64,000 nt of DNA, from contig CBDDIR010000003.1 of assembly GCA_965229115.1 (NCBI GenBank), forward strand, positions 2,108,001 to 2,172,000, given 5' to 3'. The notes beneath the pieces are model-generated. The model had not been told where the DNA came from. It did no database searches and worked only from the letters and a program-made list of their open reading frames with translations. The stretch's first letter is position 1, and every line of letters begins with the position of its first letter. This document shows, in pieces, positions 1 to 8,134 of this stretch. A program made the position numbers and the translations under genes. This stretch comes from UBA7672 sp965229115. GTDB lineage: Bacteria; Pseudomonadota; Alphaproteobacteria; Caulobacterales; Hyphomonadaceae.

Positions 1-28
1 TGCCCGCTATCGTCGTCGAACTGCTCAT
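1..28 (-). CDS. start of a divergent gene, cut by the window edge
   Basis: On the minus strand an ATG at 28-26 opens a frame reading MSSSTTIAG up to the window edge. It is preceded by a good ribosome binding site (AAGGGG, 5 bases upstream of the ATG) and by a TATAAT hexamer that overlaps the palindrome at 57-74. Only nine codons are visible, so the product cannot be identified. Its divergent position beside a TetR gene and an EmrA-type gene would suit the missing MFS partner (EmrB-like) or another repressor target, but that is inference from position only. Confidence 0.4.
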
Positions 29-56
29 GACGGCCCCTTGCAACACGCGCTTCATT

Positions 57-74
57 ATATTAAGTACTTCATAT
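57..74. promoter_or_regulatory. probable TetR operator in a divergent promoter
   Basis: ATATTAAGTACTTCATAT is an 18-base dyad with 16 of 18 positions symmetric, 15 bases upstream of the TetR start. It is much more AT-rich than its surroundings. It overlaps a TATAAT on the minus strand and a TATAAC (72-77) on the plus strand, so one bound dimer could block transcription both ways. TetR repressors commonly bind this kind of dyad next to their own gene; the assignment to this repressor is inferred from position. Confidence 0.6.
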
Positions 75-89
75 AACGGATTGCAAGCC

Positions 90-707
90 ATGCGATATGA
101 CGCCGATCACAAACAGAAGACGCGTGAAGCACTGCTGAAGCAGGCTGCACTGGAGATCCGCGAGAAGGGTCCGGACGGCTTGTCGCTCTCCGCGGTGATG
201 AAGAGCGCGGGCCTGACCAATGGCGGGTTCTACGCGCATTTCAAATCGCGCGATCATCTTCTGGAAGCCGGCGTCGATCAGTTGTTCAAGGAGGGGACCG
301 CGCGGGAGCTTCTGGTGCGAGAAGACGGCGGCGCGCAGAATGTTTCCGATTTCGTCCGCTTCTATCTGTCCCGCAAGCACCGTGACGCGAAGAACTTTGG
401 CTGCCCGCTGGCGCTGCTCAACTCGGATGCTCCGCGCCTGCCGAAGCGCGCTTCGCGCCGTTATGCGGAAGGCATGCACAGCCTATCCGCTATTCTGGCG
501 GCCAGCCTGAAGGAGCTGGGCCGCGCCCATGCCGAGGACGAAGCCAGCTCGATCCTGTCCGAGCTTATTGGCGCACTTGGGCGTGCGCGCTCCGAGCCTG
601 ACGTGGAGCGTTCGGATCAAATCCTGAAGAGTTCCCGACAGTCGATCCTTCGCCGGCTTGGGCTGGAGGAGAATAGTCGTTCAGTACCGCGAGGAGCTGC
701 TTCATGA
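90..707 (+). CDS. TetR/AcrR family transcriptional regulator
   Basis: A 205-residue protein. The first 60 residues form the TetR DNA-binding domain: the helix-turn-helix reads LSLSAVMKSAGLTNGGFYAHF, with the usual FYAHFKSRDHL helix after it. The C-terminal ligand and dimer domain has no recognisable specificity, although the family with KSAGLTNGGFYAHF often controls efflux or reductase genes. The ATG at 90 is preferred over one at 27 because the domain starts shortly after it and the operator-like dyad lies between them. The last codon overlaps the start of the HlyD gene (ATGA at 704-707), so the two are probably co-translated and the regulator controls its own operon. Confidence 0.9.
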   Translation: MRYDADHKQKTREALLKQAALEIREKGPDGLSLSAVMKSAGLTNGGFYAHFKSRDHLLEAGVDQLFKEGTARELLVREDGGAQNVSDFVRFYLSRKHRDAKNFGCPLALLNSDAPRLPKRASRRYAEGMHSLSAILAASLKELGRAHAEDEASSILSELIGALGRARSEPDVERSDQILKSSRQSILRRLGLEENSRSVPRGAAS

Positions 708-1858
708 GTGCGCAGACCGCCGAAACGCTCCGGACTGTGGCCGCGCCGGCGTCCGTAACGGCTCAACCTGAAGGGAAGAGACGCCTTCGCCTGCCCTTCT
801 CTGGGAAGACACTTGTGGCTGTTAGCGTCGCTCTCGCACTCGCGGTTGGAGGCGTAATCTGGATCTTGATGCCGCATGGCAGCGTGACTACGGACGCAGC
901 TTATCTCGAAGCCGACAGGTCCGTTATATCGCCGCGCATTCGCGGCATTGTCTCCGAAGTTCTTGTTCGCGACAACACCACGGTGGAGGCGGGTGAGCCC
1001 CTGCTTCGCATCGATGATGCAGAGTTTGCTGCGCGTGAAGCCTCTGCGGAGGCCGATCTTCGTACTGCTCAGGCAGCTGTGCTGGCGGCCCGCGCGGCCT
1101 TCTCCGAGCTTGGCGCGCAACAGCGGCTTGCGAACAGCGACGTGACGGCTGCACGCGCGGCCATCGTCGCGGCAGAAGCTGAGGCCGACCGGACCGGAGC
1201 GGACCGCGAGCGTTTCGATCGCCTTGCCGATGCAGGCGCGGCCTCCCGGCGTGATGTGGACCAGACACGCGCCGCTGCGGCGACGGCGACGGCTGAAGTT
1301 GCGCGGCTGACCGCAAAGCTGGACGTTTCCAGAAGCCAGTCGGCCGCCGTAACCGCGCGCCATGAAACTTTGACCGCATCGCTTGCCGAAGCAGAAGCGT
1401 CCGAGGCGCGCGCCAAGGCAGCGCTGGATCTCGCAAGGCAGGATCGCTCCTACACGCTGGTGAAAGCACCCATTGATGGCGTCGTGGGCGACCGCAAGAC
1501 CAACGTCGGTGACTATGTGCAGCCCGGCACGCGACTTATGACGGTCGTGCCGCTCGATGCGCTCTATGTGATTGCGAACTTCAAGGAGACGCAGGTCGCC
1601 CGGATGCTTCCGGGCCAGTCGGCCACGATCGAGGCAGACGCCCTGCCCGGCGTGAAGCTGCACGGCAAGGTCGAAAGCTTTGCGCCGGGATCCGGCTCGC
1701 AATTTTCGCTGCTGCCGTTTGAGCCGGGCACGGGCAACTTCACCAAGATCGTGCAGCGCGTGCCGGTGCGCATCGCGCTTGACCGCGACCAGCCTGAAAT
1801 CACCCGCCTGCGCCCCGGGCTTTCGACTGTCGTGACGGTCGATCTCGCCCAGCATTAA
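704..1858 (+). CDS. HlyD/EmrA-family membrane fusion protein of an efflux pump
   Basis: A 384-residue periplasmic adaptor, anchored by one N-terminal membrane helix (about residues 35-54). It would join an inner-membrane exporter to an outer-membrane channel. The segment after the helix has the EmrA signature TTDAAYLEADRSVISPRI, followed by a biotinyl-lipoyl half, a long Ala/Glu/Arg-rich coiled coil (about 105-245), the second lipoyl half (VKAPIDGVVGDRKTNVGDYV) and a beta-barrel domain (VIANFKETQVARM). It starts in an ATGA overlap with the TetR gene and has a strong GAGGAG site. Unusually, no MFS or ABC exporter gene follows; the partner may be the divergent gene at the window edge. Confidence 0.92.
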   Translation: MSAQTAETLRTVAAPASVTAQPEGKRRLRLPFSGKTLVAVSVALALAVGGVIWILMPHGSVTTDAAYLEADRSVISPRIRGIVSEVLVRDNTTVEAGEPLLRIDDAEFAAREASAEADLRTAQAAVLAARAAFSELGAQQRLANSDVTAARAAIVAAEAEADRTGADRERFDRLADAGAASRRDVDQTRAAAATATAEVARLTAKLDVSRSQSAAVTARHETLTASLAEAEASEARAKAALDLARQDRSYTLVKAPIDGVVGDRKTNVGDYVQPGTRLMTVVPLDALYVIANFKETQVARMLPGQSATIEADALPGVKLHGKVESFAPGSGSQFSLLPFEPGTGNFTKIVQRVPVRIALDRDQPEITRLRPGLSTVVTVDLAQH

Positions 1859-1884
1859 GCGGCTCGCATCTGGATACCAACGAC

Positions 1885-2409
1885 ATGACCAGCATCGCTC
1901 TGCAGTTTGATCGCGTGCGTGAAGTCAGCTGGGCGGAGACTGCGCCTTTCCGGCCGGTCATGGCCGCCATGTCTGGTCGTGAGGTGCTGGAAGCCATACG
2001 CGATGGGCGCATCGCGCCGCCGCCGATCGCGCGCCTGCTCGGATTCTCAATCGGGGAGATCGGCGATGGCGAGATCGAGTTCACGCTGGAGCCGCGAGAA
2101 GACCTCGAGAATCTGGCCAGCATGCTGCACGGCGGTGTGGCCGCAACGCTTTTGGATAATGCGCTGGGAGCGGCGATCCAGACGAAACTGCCCGGCTCGG
2201 CCAGATCCGCGACGCTGAACCTCAACGTTTCCTATCTGAGGCTGATAACGGTGAAGTCCGGCTTGGTGCGTGCGCGCGGACGCGTCGTTCGCCTGAGCCG
2301 CAGCACTGCGTTTGCAGAAGGCTCGGTGGTCGACGGCTCGGATCAGCTGTGCGCGACTGCCACAGCCACTTTCGCGGTGAGCCAGCCACCCGCAGCCGAC
2401 AAGAGCTGA
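1885..2409 (+). CDS. PaaI-like hotdog-fold thioesterase
   Basis: A 174-residue protein with the PaaI/YbgC-type hotdog domain in about residues 50-165. The family hydrolyses acyl- or aryl-CoA thioesters. The motif MLHGGVAATLLDNALGAA carries the HGG turn and the acidic residue expected in the active site, and the later strands (TLNLNVSYLR, GRVVRLSRSTAFAEGSV) match the family. The first 45 residues are an extension without clear similarity. It lies 26 bases after the HlyD gene on the same strand, so it is probably the third gene of the TetR operon and may act on a CoA conjugate related to the pump substrate. Substrate unknown. Confidence 0.85.
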   Translation: MTSIALQFDRVREVSWAETAPFRPVMAAMSGREVLEAIRDGRIAPPPIARLLGFSIGEIGDGEIEFTLEPREDLENLASMLHGGVAATLLDNALGAAIQTKLPGSARSATLNLNVSYLRLITVKSGLVRARGRVVRLSRSTAFAEGSVVDGSDQLCATATATFAVSQPPAADKS

Positions 2410-2457
2410 CCGTAAAGAGATGCGGACACGGGCAGTGCGGTGCTTGACGCGCGCTGG

Positions 2458-3567
2458 CTAGCTTTTCTTCTTGGTTGAGACCGGCTTAGCGCGCGAGTCT
2501 TCGGCGCGGGCGCCGGAGAGGATACCTTCGAGGCCGTAATTGCCTTCGTGGCAGGCGTATTCGTACACCTCGCCGTCGACGGAGGCGAACTCAAACTCGC
2601 CGCCCCATGGTTCAGCCCAGGTGTCTTTGTCTTCGACATCGAAAGCATAGTGCAGACGATGTTCGCCGACACGCGTGAAACGCTCGGTGACTTTCACGTT
2701 GGGGCCAGAGCCGCGGATGTTCTGGTGCGGATTGAAGCCCGTGGTTTCGACCACCAGCGTGTCACCATCCCACCAGCCGATCGCGTCGCCCATGTACGGC
2801 TTCACGCCATCAGTGCGGTGCTTGCCGCCGATCGGCACGATGCGTGCGTCATTGATCATCTCGGTCTGGATCACGGCATAGCCTGGCGACTGAACCACGC
2901 GCACCATGTTGTTGTAGAGATACTGGCCAATCGGCGGTCCGGGGGTGGGCTGGATGATGCAACGCTCGCCCAGCGAACGGTCCTCGGGATTATCTGCCTG
3001 GCCACGCGTCGTGTCTTCCTCGCCGCCGCCACCGGTACGAACCCGGCCGACTTCGGATCCCGGAATGCGCGCCGGTATGCGGCCGTCCTTAGGATAGGTG
3101 ATCATCGAGGTGCGGCCCTTGCCGTTCACCCGCATGATCCAGTCGCCCGGATCGGTCCAGCCGGCGTTGTAGCCGCACGCAGCCGCGACAGCTCCCGAGC
3201 GGCATTCGTCCAGCTTGTCGGGACCATCGCCTGCGATCTTCGTCCAGTTCTCCTGCACTTCTTTCGGCGTCGGAGCATTCTGACGGACGTTGCGCGCTGC
3301 GTTGTTCTTCTCGATCGCTGCCATTTCAGCGTCTGTGTATTCGAGCTTGTCGCCGTCCTTGCGGGCGCGTTCCATCTTGGTGAGGCTGGCGTTGGTCCAG
3401 ACGCCGTGGAGATCGGGCTGCCCGTCCGCCAGGCGCGGCGTCTTGTATCCCTGCTCCAGCACAGCGGCGGGCATGCGCGCCGGCGAGGATTGCGCCAGGG
3501 CGGGAGCCGCGGCGGCGAGAAGCGCGAAACCGCAAACGGCGGCGCGCAGAATGGTTGAGTGGCGCAT
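2458..3567 (-). CDS. secreted protein of the PDLxGxWTN/CHEGNY family, paralog 1
   Basis: A 369-residue exported protein with a clear Sec signal peptide (MRHSTILRAAVCGFALLAAA, cleavage after ALA-Q near 25). The motifs that define this family are PDLHGVWTN (51-59), GWWDGDTLVVET (264-275), ERFTRV (295-300) and YEYACHEGNY (335-344). Cys pairs suggest disulfides. I know no assigned function; similar proteins are abundant in acidobacteria and in sphingomonad or caulobacter relatives. Full-length relatives in this window are at 33822-34919 and 35248-36372, and a shorter subfamily at 13433-15316. The ATG at 3567 is chosen over 3660 because the signal peptide starts there. It converges on the thioesterase gene. 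Confidence 0.85.
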   Translation of the reverse strand: MRHSTILRAAVCGFALLAAAAPALAQSSPARMPAAVLEQGYKTPRLADGQPDLHGVWTNASLTKMERARKDGDKLEYTDAEMAAIEKNNAARNVRQNAPTPKEVQENWTKIAGDGPDKLDECRSGAVAAACGYNAGWTDPGDWIMRVNGKGRTSMITYPKDGRIPARIPGSEVGRVRTGGGGEEDTTRGQADNPEDRSLGERCIIQPTPGPPIGQYLYNNMVRVVQSPGYAVIQTEMINDARIVPIGGKHRTDGVKPYMGDAIGWWDGDTLVVETTGFNPHQNIRGSGPNVKVTERFTRVGEHRLHYAFDVEDKDTWAEPWGGEFEFASVDGEVYEYACHEGNYGLEGILSGARAEDSRAKPVSTKKKS

Positions 3568-3875
3568 CTTTTCTCTCCCGATCCCAAAACCTGGCAGCCT
3601 GAAACCTGCCGGCATGGTGTTGTTTGACGCTATCTGGCGAAGGATGGGGCCATTCTGCAAGTCTCATTTGCGGCGTAGCCGTTAAGTTAGACCTTTGGAT
3701 GCGGCGTCCGGGGCCTTCCGTTTCGGGCAAGTAGCGAACGGACGCCGTGTGGAAATGCTTTGCAATCAGGGACGAGCGGCATGGCGGTGTGGACGAACGG
3801 CATGTTCGATCCGGTGCTGGGGCTTGGGCCTTTGCCTATGATCGACGGAGTGTTGTCGACGTAAAGGGCGAGCGC
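3568..3875. other. 308-base divergent intergenic region
   Basis: This region separates the minus-strand secreted protein from the plus-strand DUF4189-like protein and must hold both promoters. An open frame runs through it into the downstream gene, but it has no signal peptide or homology before 3876. I see no clear operator or hairpin. Confidence 0.5.
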
Positions 3876-5165
3876 ATGCGGTTCTGTTTAACGGGGTTTG
3901 CGGCGAGCGTATTGATGTGTGTGGCTACCTCTGGCGTGGCGCATGCGCAGTGGCCCTGCCCTGGGGGGCCGGGACCGGGCGAGGTGCAGATCGGTGTGAT
4001 GGGCGGATCGCATGGCGTGATGGCGACCCCGTTGTGCGCGAACAATGGAGCCGTGTCGTCCGACGATTTCGATGACGGTGGCAGTTCTGGCGGCGGCTAC
4101 CGCGCGCCATTGCCGGATATCTACATGGTGGTGGTGACACATCACGACACGTCGGCGTGGTGGACGTCGGCAGGGTATCCGACCGAAGACGCGGCCCGGC
4201 GTGCGGCGTTGGAGGGTTGCAAGCGCGCGATGGGCGAAGGCTGCGCCGTGCTGTGGAAGGGCCGGAATGACTTCGTGATTGCAGCCGTGACGGATGCGGC
4301 GGGACTTGTGTTTCTCGAGGCCGGGGATTTCGCCTCCGACGCACAGAAAAAGGCGATGACGGAATGCAGTGCGGTGAGCACGGGATGCAGGAATGCCGGG
4401 CTGATCGAAAACAGCGGCATGCCGAAGGACAGCTTTCCGCGCGGGCGGCCGTCGCTTTATCGCTATGCGGTTGTAGCGTGGCCGGAGACGTTGCCGGCAG
4501 AGGCGTGGCGCGGGCGGTCGTGGCTGGCGAGCGGTGTTGAGGGATACGACAAGGCAGTCGCCGCCGCTGTTGCACGCTGCAAGGCGGACACCGGCGTGAA
4601 CTGCGTGCGTGGACAGCACAGCGCGAATGGCGTGCTGGTGCGCTATGTCGACGACAAGGGCGTTATACACTGGGTGAGTGCACCGAACGCGGAGGCGGCG
4701 AAACAGGTCGCGACCAAGACGTGTCCGGAAGGCAGGCAATGCCGGGTCGTCGACATAACGAAAGCGACGGATACGCGCACGGCGGTGATCGAGGAACTGA
4801 AGTCGGACCGTCCGATGCGCGGCTTCTATGCGGTCTTCTGGTCGTCAACGCCTTCCGCGGTTCGCCCGTTGGCGATCGTAACGGGCGAGCCGACGCTGGA
4901 GGGGGCGAAGCGTGCGGCGAAGGCGCTGTGCGAGAAGGAGAGCAAGGGCGCCTGCGTGCCGTTCCTCACCGATGACGATTGGGGGACGGAGCAGTTCATC
5001 AAGGTGCTGAGCGACAGCAAGGACGTGACGCGGATCGAGTTTGGCTATTCGACGGCGGATGTCGCAGCCAAGATGGAAGCTTCGTGCAAGAAAGACGGCG
5101 CAACCTGCTCGGGAGGCCGTGTGATCGATGTGGGGGCGCGGGCGAGCCTGATGGTTACGCCGTAG
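3876..5165 (+). CDS. exported DUF4189-like repeat protein
   Basis: A 429-residue protein with an N-terminal signal peptide (MRFCLTGFAASVLMCVATSG, cleavage after AHA-Q). The mature part is built from about three copies of a 110-120 residue unit. Each has a beta strand of the type YAVVAW or FYAVFWSS, a helix with EDAARRAALEGCKRA, and a second cysteine 6-8 residues on. This matches the DUF4189 pattern, whose role is unknown although it is found in secreted proteins. Paired cysteines recur (GCKRAMGEGC, RCKADTGVNC, LCEKESKGAC, SCKKDGATC), so several disulfides are likely. The start at 3876 is chosen for the signal peptide; the frame is open upstream to 3747. It ends in a hairpin shared with the convergent TlpA gene. 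Confidence 0.75.
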   Translation: MRFCLTGFAASVLMCVATSGVAHAQWPCPGGPGPGEVQIGVMGGSHGVMATPLCANNGAVSSDDFDDGGSSGGGYRAPLPDIYMVVVTHHDTSAWWTSAGYPTEDAARRAALEGCKRAMGEGCAVLWKGRNDFVIAAVTDAAGLVFLEAGDFASDAQKKAMTECSAVSTGCRNAGLIENSGMPKDSFPRGRPSLYRYAVVAWPETLPAEAWRGRSWLASGVEGYDKAVAAAVARCKADTGVNCVRGQHSANGVLVRYVDDKGVIHWVSAPNAEAAKQVATKTCPEGRQCRVVDITKATDTRTAVIEELKSDRPMRGFYAVFWSSTPSAVRPLAIVTGEPTLEGAKRAAKALCEKESKGACVPFLTDDDWGTEQFIKVLSDSKDVTRIEFGYSTADVAAKMEASCKKDGATCSGGRVIDVGARASLMVTP

Positions 5166-5216
5166 TGCGCGTTGATAGCCCGACGAGATCGAAGCTGAAG
5201 TGATCTAAACACGGAA

Positions 5217-5242
5217 GCGGGGCAGGCTTTCGCCTGCCCCGC
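5217..5242. terminator. bidirectional hairpin terminator
   Basis: GCGGGGCAGGC, then a four-base loop TTTC, then GCCTGCCCCGC: an 11-base-pair perfect stem between two convergent genes ending at 5165 and 5275. There is no long T tract, so intrinsic strength is uncertain, but the position is typical. Confidence 0.75.
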
Positions 5243-5274
5243 CAGATCGAGAGACGCTCACATCGTCTCGCGAC

Positions 5275-6621
5275 TTACTTCAGTGCCGTTCCTTGCGCGG
5301 AGGCGACTTTCGTTGCCTTCACCGGAGCATTCTCGGCGAGCAGCTGTTCGATGCGCACTTCGAACTGGCGGTTCTGCTGTTTGTAGAAATCGCCGGCGGC
5401 GGGCGATGCGAAGCCCGAGTGGACTGCATCGATCTTGCCATCGCGACCGACGAAGATGGTGGCTGGCCAGGTGTCGAGGTGGTTGAGTTGTGGGACCTTC
5501 TCCCACATCTCGGCCGGAGCGCCGGCGAGCAGATAGGTGTATTCGACGCCATACTGCTTCACGAAGGCGCGGGCGCGTTCGAGTTCAGCGTGCTGCGCGG
5601 GCTCTTCGAATGTGAGCGCGACGATGGCGAGGCCCTGGTCACGGTACTTCTTGTCGAGCTGGACGAGGTATTGCGCTTCGTCATGGCAGTTGGGGCACCA
5701 GGTGCCGGTGACGATGGCGAGGACGACCTTGCCTTCGAAGTCCTTGTTCGAGACTTGCTTGCCGTCGAGATCCGGGAAGTTGAAGGCGAATATCTCGTTC
5801 GGATCGCGGATGGTGGTGTGGTTGAGGGAGTCATCCGGCTCGGGAAGACCTTTGGCCTTGGCGATATCCTCGCGATAGGCGACGAGCGCTGAGGCGTAGC
5901 GGCCGTCTGGCGTTGCGCCGCGGCCGTATTCGTTCGTGGCGGCGGTGGCTGCGGGCTGGCCCGGACGGTCCACCTGCTGTTGGACATCAAGCGTGCCGTC
6001 TGGCTTCGGGGTTACGACGATGACGCCTGGGCGGCCGCCGTCGAAGTGGCTGAGCAGCCATTTGCCGTCCTTGTAGGTCCCGCTGTAGGAGCCGGTGTCG
6101 CCGTCGATGCGCAGGATCGCGGCGGCGACTTCATCGCCCTGCTGGTGCGCGATGAAGCGGAAGGCCTTCTCACCCTTGGACGACGGGGTCTCGAGTGGGA
6201 TGATGTACGAGCCGGCGATGGACGGGCCGTGCGCCGTCTTGGGCTTCTCGACGTGGCGAACGGCGGTGAAGGTGTATTCGGCGCTGGTTTCGCGGTTCTG
6301 GGCGAAGGCGTTGCCGGCGAGCTTGCCGTCCTTCAGCTCGGCGTTGATCGTGGTGAGATAGTGATCGACATTTAGGACCAGCTTGTTGTCCTTGAACGAG
6401 GCGCTGGTCGTACCGTCATAGGCGGTCCAGCCATCGAAGAAGACGCCCTGGAGCGTTTCACCGTCGCCCTTGATGTCGAGGCGGAACGGGATTTCGACTC
6501 CGTTGCGGACCAGCGCTGCATCCCAGCGGCCGTTCAGATTGCCGCCTGCGTCCTGAGCGAATGCCGCTCCACTACTTGCTACCACGGCAGCGAGGGCCGC
6601 CGCCTTCCAGTACAGTCTCAT
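5275..6621 (-). CDS. periplasmic TlpA/ResA-type thioredoxin with an N-terminal beta domain
   Basis: A 448-residue protein with a signal peptide (first 22 residues, cleavage at AFA-Q). Residues about 28-125 and 130-215 look like beta-rich lipocalin-like repeats (NLNGRWDAALV, IAGSYIIPLE). The C-terminal 170 residues form an AhpC/TSA-TlpA thioredoxin fold with the active site WCPNC (Cys309, Cys312) and the conserved cis-proline stretch WPATIFVGRDG. It would reduce or exchange disulfides in the periplasm. It is the last gene of a minus-strand operon after the mono-heme and DsbD-alpha proteins (40-base gap), which suggests a common thiol/heme task. Confidence 0.88.
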   Translation of the reverse strand: MRLYWKAAALAAVVASSGAAFAQDAGGNLNGRWDAALVRNGVEIPFRLDIKGDGETLQGVFFDGWTAYDGTTSASFKDNKLVLNVDHYLTTINAELKDGKLAGNAFAQNRETSAEYTFTAVRHVEKPKTAHGPSIAGSYIIPLETPSSKGEKAFRFIAHQQGDEVAAAILRIDGDTGSYSGTYKDGKWLLSHFDGGRPGVIVVTPKPDGTLDVQQQVDRPGQPAATAATNEYGRGATPDGRYASALVAYREDIAKAKGLPEPDDSLNHTTIRDPNEIFAFNFPDLDGKQVSNKDFEGKVVLAIVTGTWCPNCHDEAQYLVQLDKKYRDQGLAIVALTFEEPAQHAELERARAFVKQYGVEYTYLLAGAPAEMWEKVPQLNHLDTWPATIFVGRDGKIDAVHSGFASPAAGDFYKQQNRQFEVRIEQLLAENAPVKATKVASAQGTALK

Positions 6622-6661
6622 CGTGATCTCCTGATGCTTGCGACTTGATGTTGGCGAACCA

Positions 6662-8131
6662 CTACTTGCCGTTCCCCGTCCCCGCTGATGACTGGCTTGC
6701 GGGTGACGTTTTCGATTGCTTGGTGCTTGCGTAGGCGCTCCACTCCGCAGGCAAGCCGGGCTTGGTCTCGAGCACGATCGACAGGATTGCCTGGCGATCC
6801 CCTGCGCTGAGGTGTGCGAAGTCTGGATCCTTGTCTTCGCCGGTGAGGACCTGCAGCAGGCGATGATAGATGTAGCCGCTGGCGAGCTGCGGGAGGGCGT
6901 CGAAGGAATCCGAGTAGATCAGATAGCTGAGCGGATAGCGGAAAATGCGATCCTTGAGATCGAAATCGCGGAGCGAGCGCTTGCGCGAGTCGCGGACACC
7001 CTGGGCGGCGAACTCGCGGGCAAAGGTGGAGTTGGCAATGACCTTGTTCGCATCCAGCCCGCCGAGCGGCGTTTCCTTCACGAACAGCATGTAGCGCAGA
7101 AGCTGTTCGGCGGGCGTCTTGATCTGTTCGCGTTGTTTCTCGGGCAGCGACTGAAGCGCGGCTTCGGCGTCCGCCGGGAACGTCTTCGGCGCTTCGTCGC
7201 CAAGCGAATGCAGCGCAATGCGCGTCTGGTAGTTCAGCAATGTGACGAGGTTGTGCATCTGCGTCTGATGTCCCAGCACAAGCAAGGCGACATCATCGCT
7301 GGTGGGGACGATGTAGCGGGAGGCATCGAACGGCTTGTCGAATGCCGTGAGTTCGCGCGGGGCCGGCGCTGCGGTTCTGTCGACTGGGCTGGTGGCTACG
7401 GTGACGGCTGCGTTGGCCATCGTCGCGGTCGCGAGCGCGCCGGTCACGTACCAACCACCCCAGCGCTCATTTAACGGGCTCTTCTGGTCGGTGATGTAGA
7501 ACGGGGCGCGCGGCGCGAGGCTGCCTGTGGTGGTTGCATAAACCGATTGCAGGAAGACGCCGGGGATGCCGCGCGTTCCCGGCGCGATGTGGCATTGCGT
7601 GCAATCGAGCTCGGCTCGCTGGAAGACGGGTTTATCGACCTTGTGCTCGTCGAGCACGTAGAAGATGGCGCCCTGCACCGGATCGAACGAGATGATCTCA
7701 AGGGCTTTGCCGTCTTTGACGGAGCCTACATACACGTCGTCGTTGTAGTAGAGCGCGCGCGGGTGGTCGGGCGAGATGTGGTTGTGCTGGAAGCTGGTCT
7801 TGGAGAAGACGAGCGTTTGCGACGAGGCCGGGATCTTGAGGAGATCGAGCGTAGATTGGAGATAGCCGCGCTTCTCGTCGTAATTTAGCGTGACTTCGCC
7901 AGCATCGAGCTGTTTCTGCAAAAGCGCGACAGGGTCATTAATAGGTCCGGTGCGGTAATTGATCGGCGCGTCGCTGTAGGGGATGTAGCCTTGGTTGCGG
8001 ACTGCGATCTGGGCGTTGGCGGATGCGATTAGCACGACCAACGGAGCGACGAAGAGTGCGCCTATGAGTGTAGCGGCTGGGGCGCGCCGCTCTTGCTTGG
8101 TCGAACCTGAAAGCCGCGACCGCTTCGTCAT
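6662..8131 (-). CDS. exported mono-heme c protein of unknown function
   Basis: A 489-residue protein with a long basic N-terminus and one hydrophobic stretch (about 20-40) ending in ANA-Q, so it is either cleaved or anchored. One CxxCH heme site (CTQCH, 177-181) follows a region with His-rich SFQHNHISPDHPRALYYNDDVYVG, which could supply axial ligands or a second metal site. The remaining 300 residues contain no other heme motif. Relatives exist in several phyla as uncharacterised cytochrome c-like proteins. It sits three bases downstream of the DsbD-alpha gene and upstream of TlpA. A role in periplasmic electron transfer with thiol chemistry is inference. Confidence 0.75.
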   Translation of the reverse strand: MTKRSRLSGSTKQERRAPAATLIGALFVAPLVVLIASANAQIAVRNQGYIPYSDAPINYRTGPINDPVALLQKQLDAGEVTLNYDEKRGYLQSTLDLLKIPASSQTLVFSKTSFQHNHISPDHPRALYYNDDVYVGSVKDGKALEIISFDPVQGAIFYVLDEHKVDKPVFQRAELDCTQCHIAPGTRGIPGVFLQSVYATTTGSLAPRAPFYITDQKSPLNERWGGWYVTGALATATMANAAVTVATSPVDRTAAPAPRELTAFDKPFDASRYIVPTSDDVALLVLGHQTQMHNLVTLLNYQTRIALHSLGDEAPKTFPADAEAALQSLPEKQREQIKTPAEQLLRYMLFVKETPLGGLDANKVIANSTFAREFAAQGVRDSRKRSLRDFDLKDRIFRYPLSYLIYSDSFDALPQLASGYIYHRLLQVLTGEDKDPDFAHLSAGDRQAILSIVLETKPGLPAEWSAYASTKQSKTSPASQSSAGTGNGK

Positions 8132-8134
8132 GGC

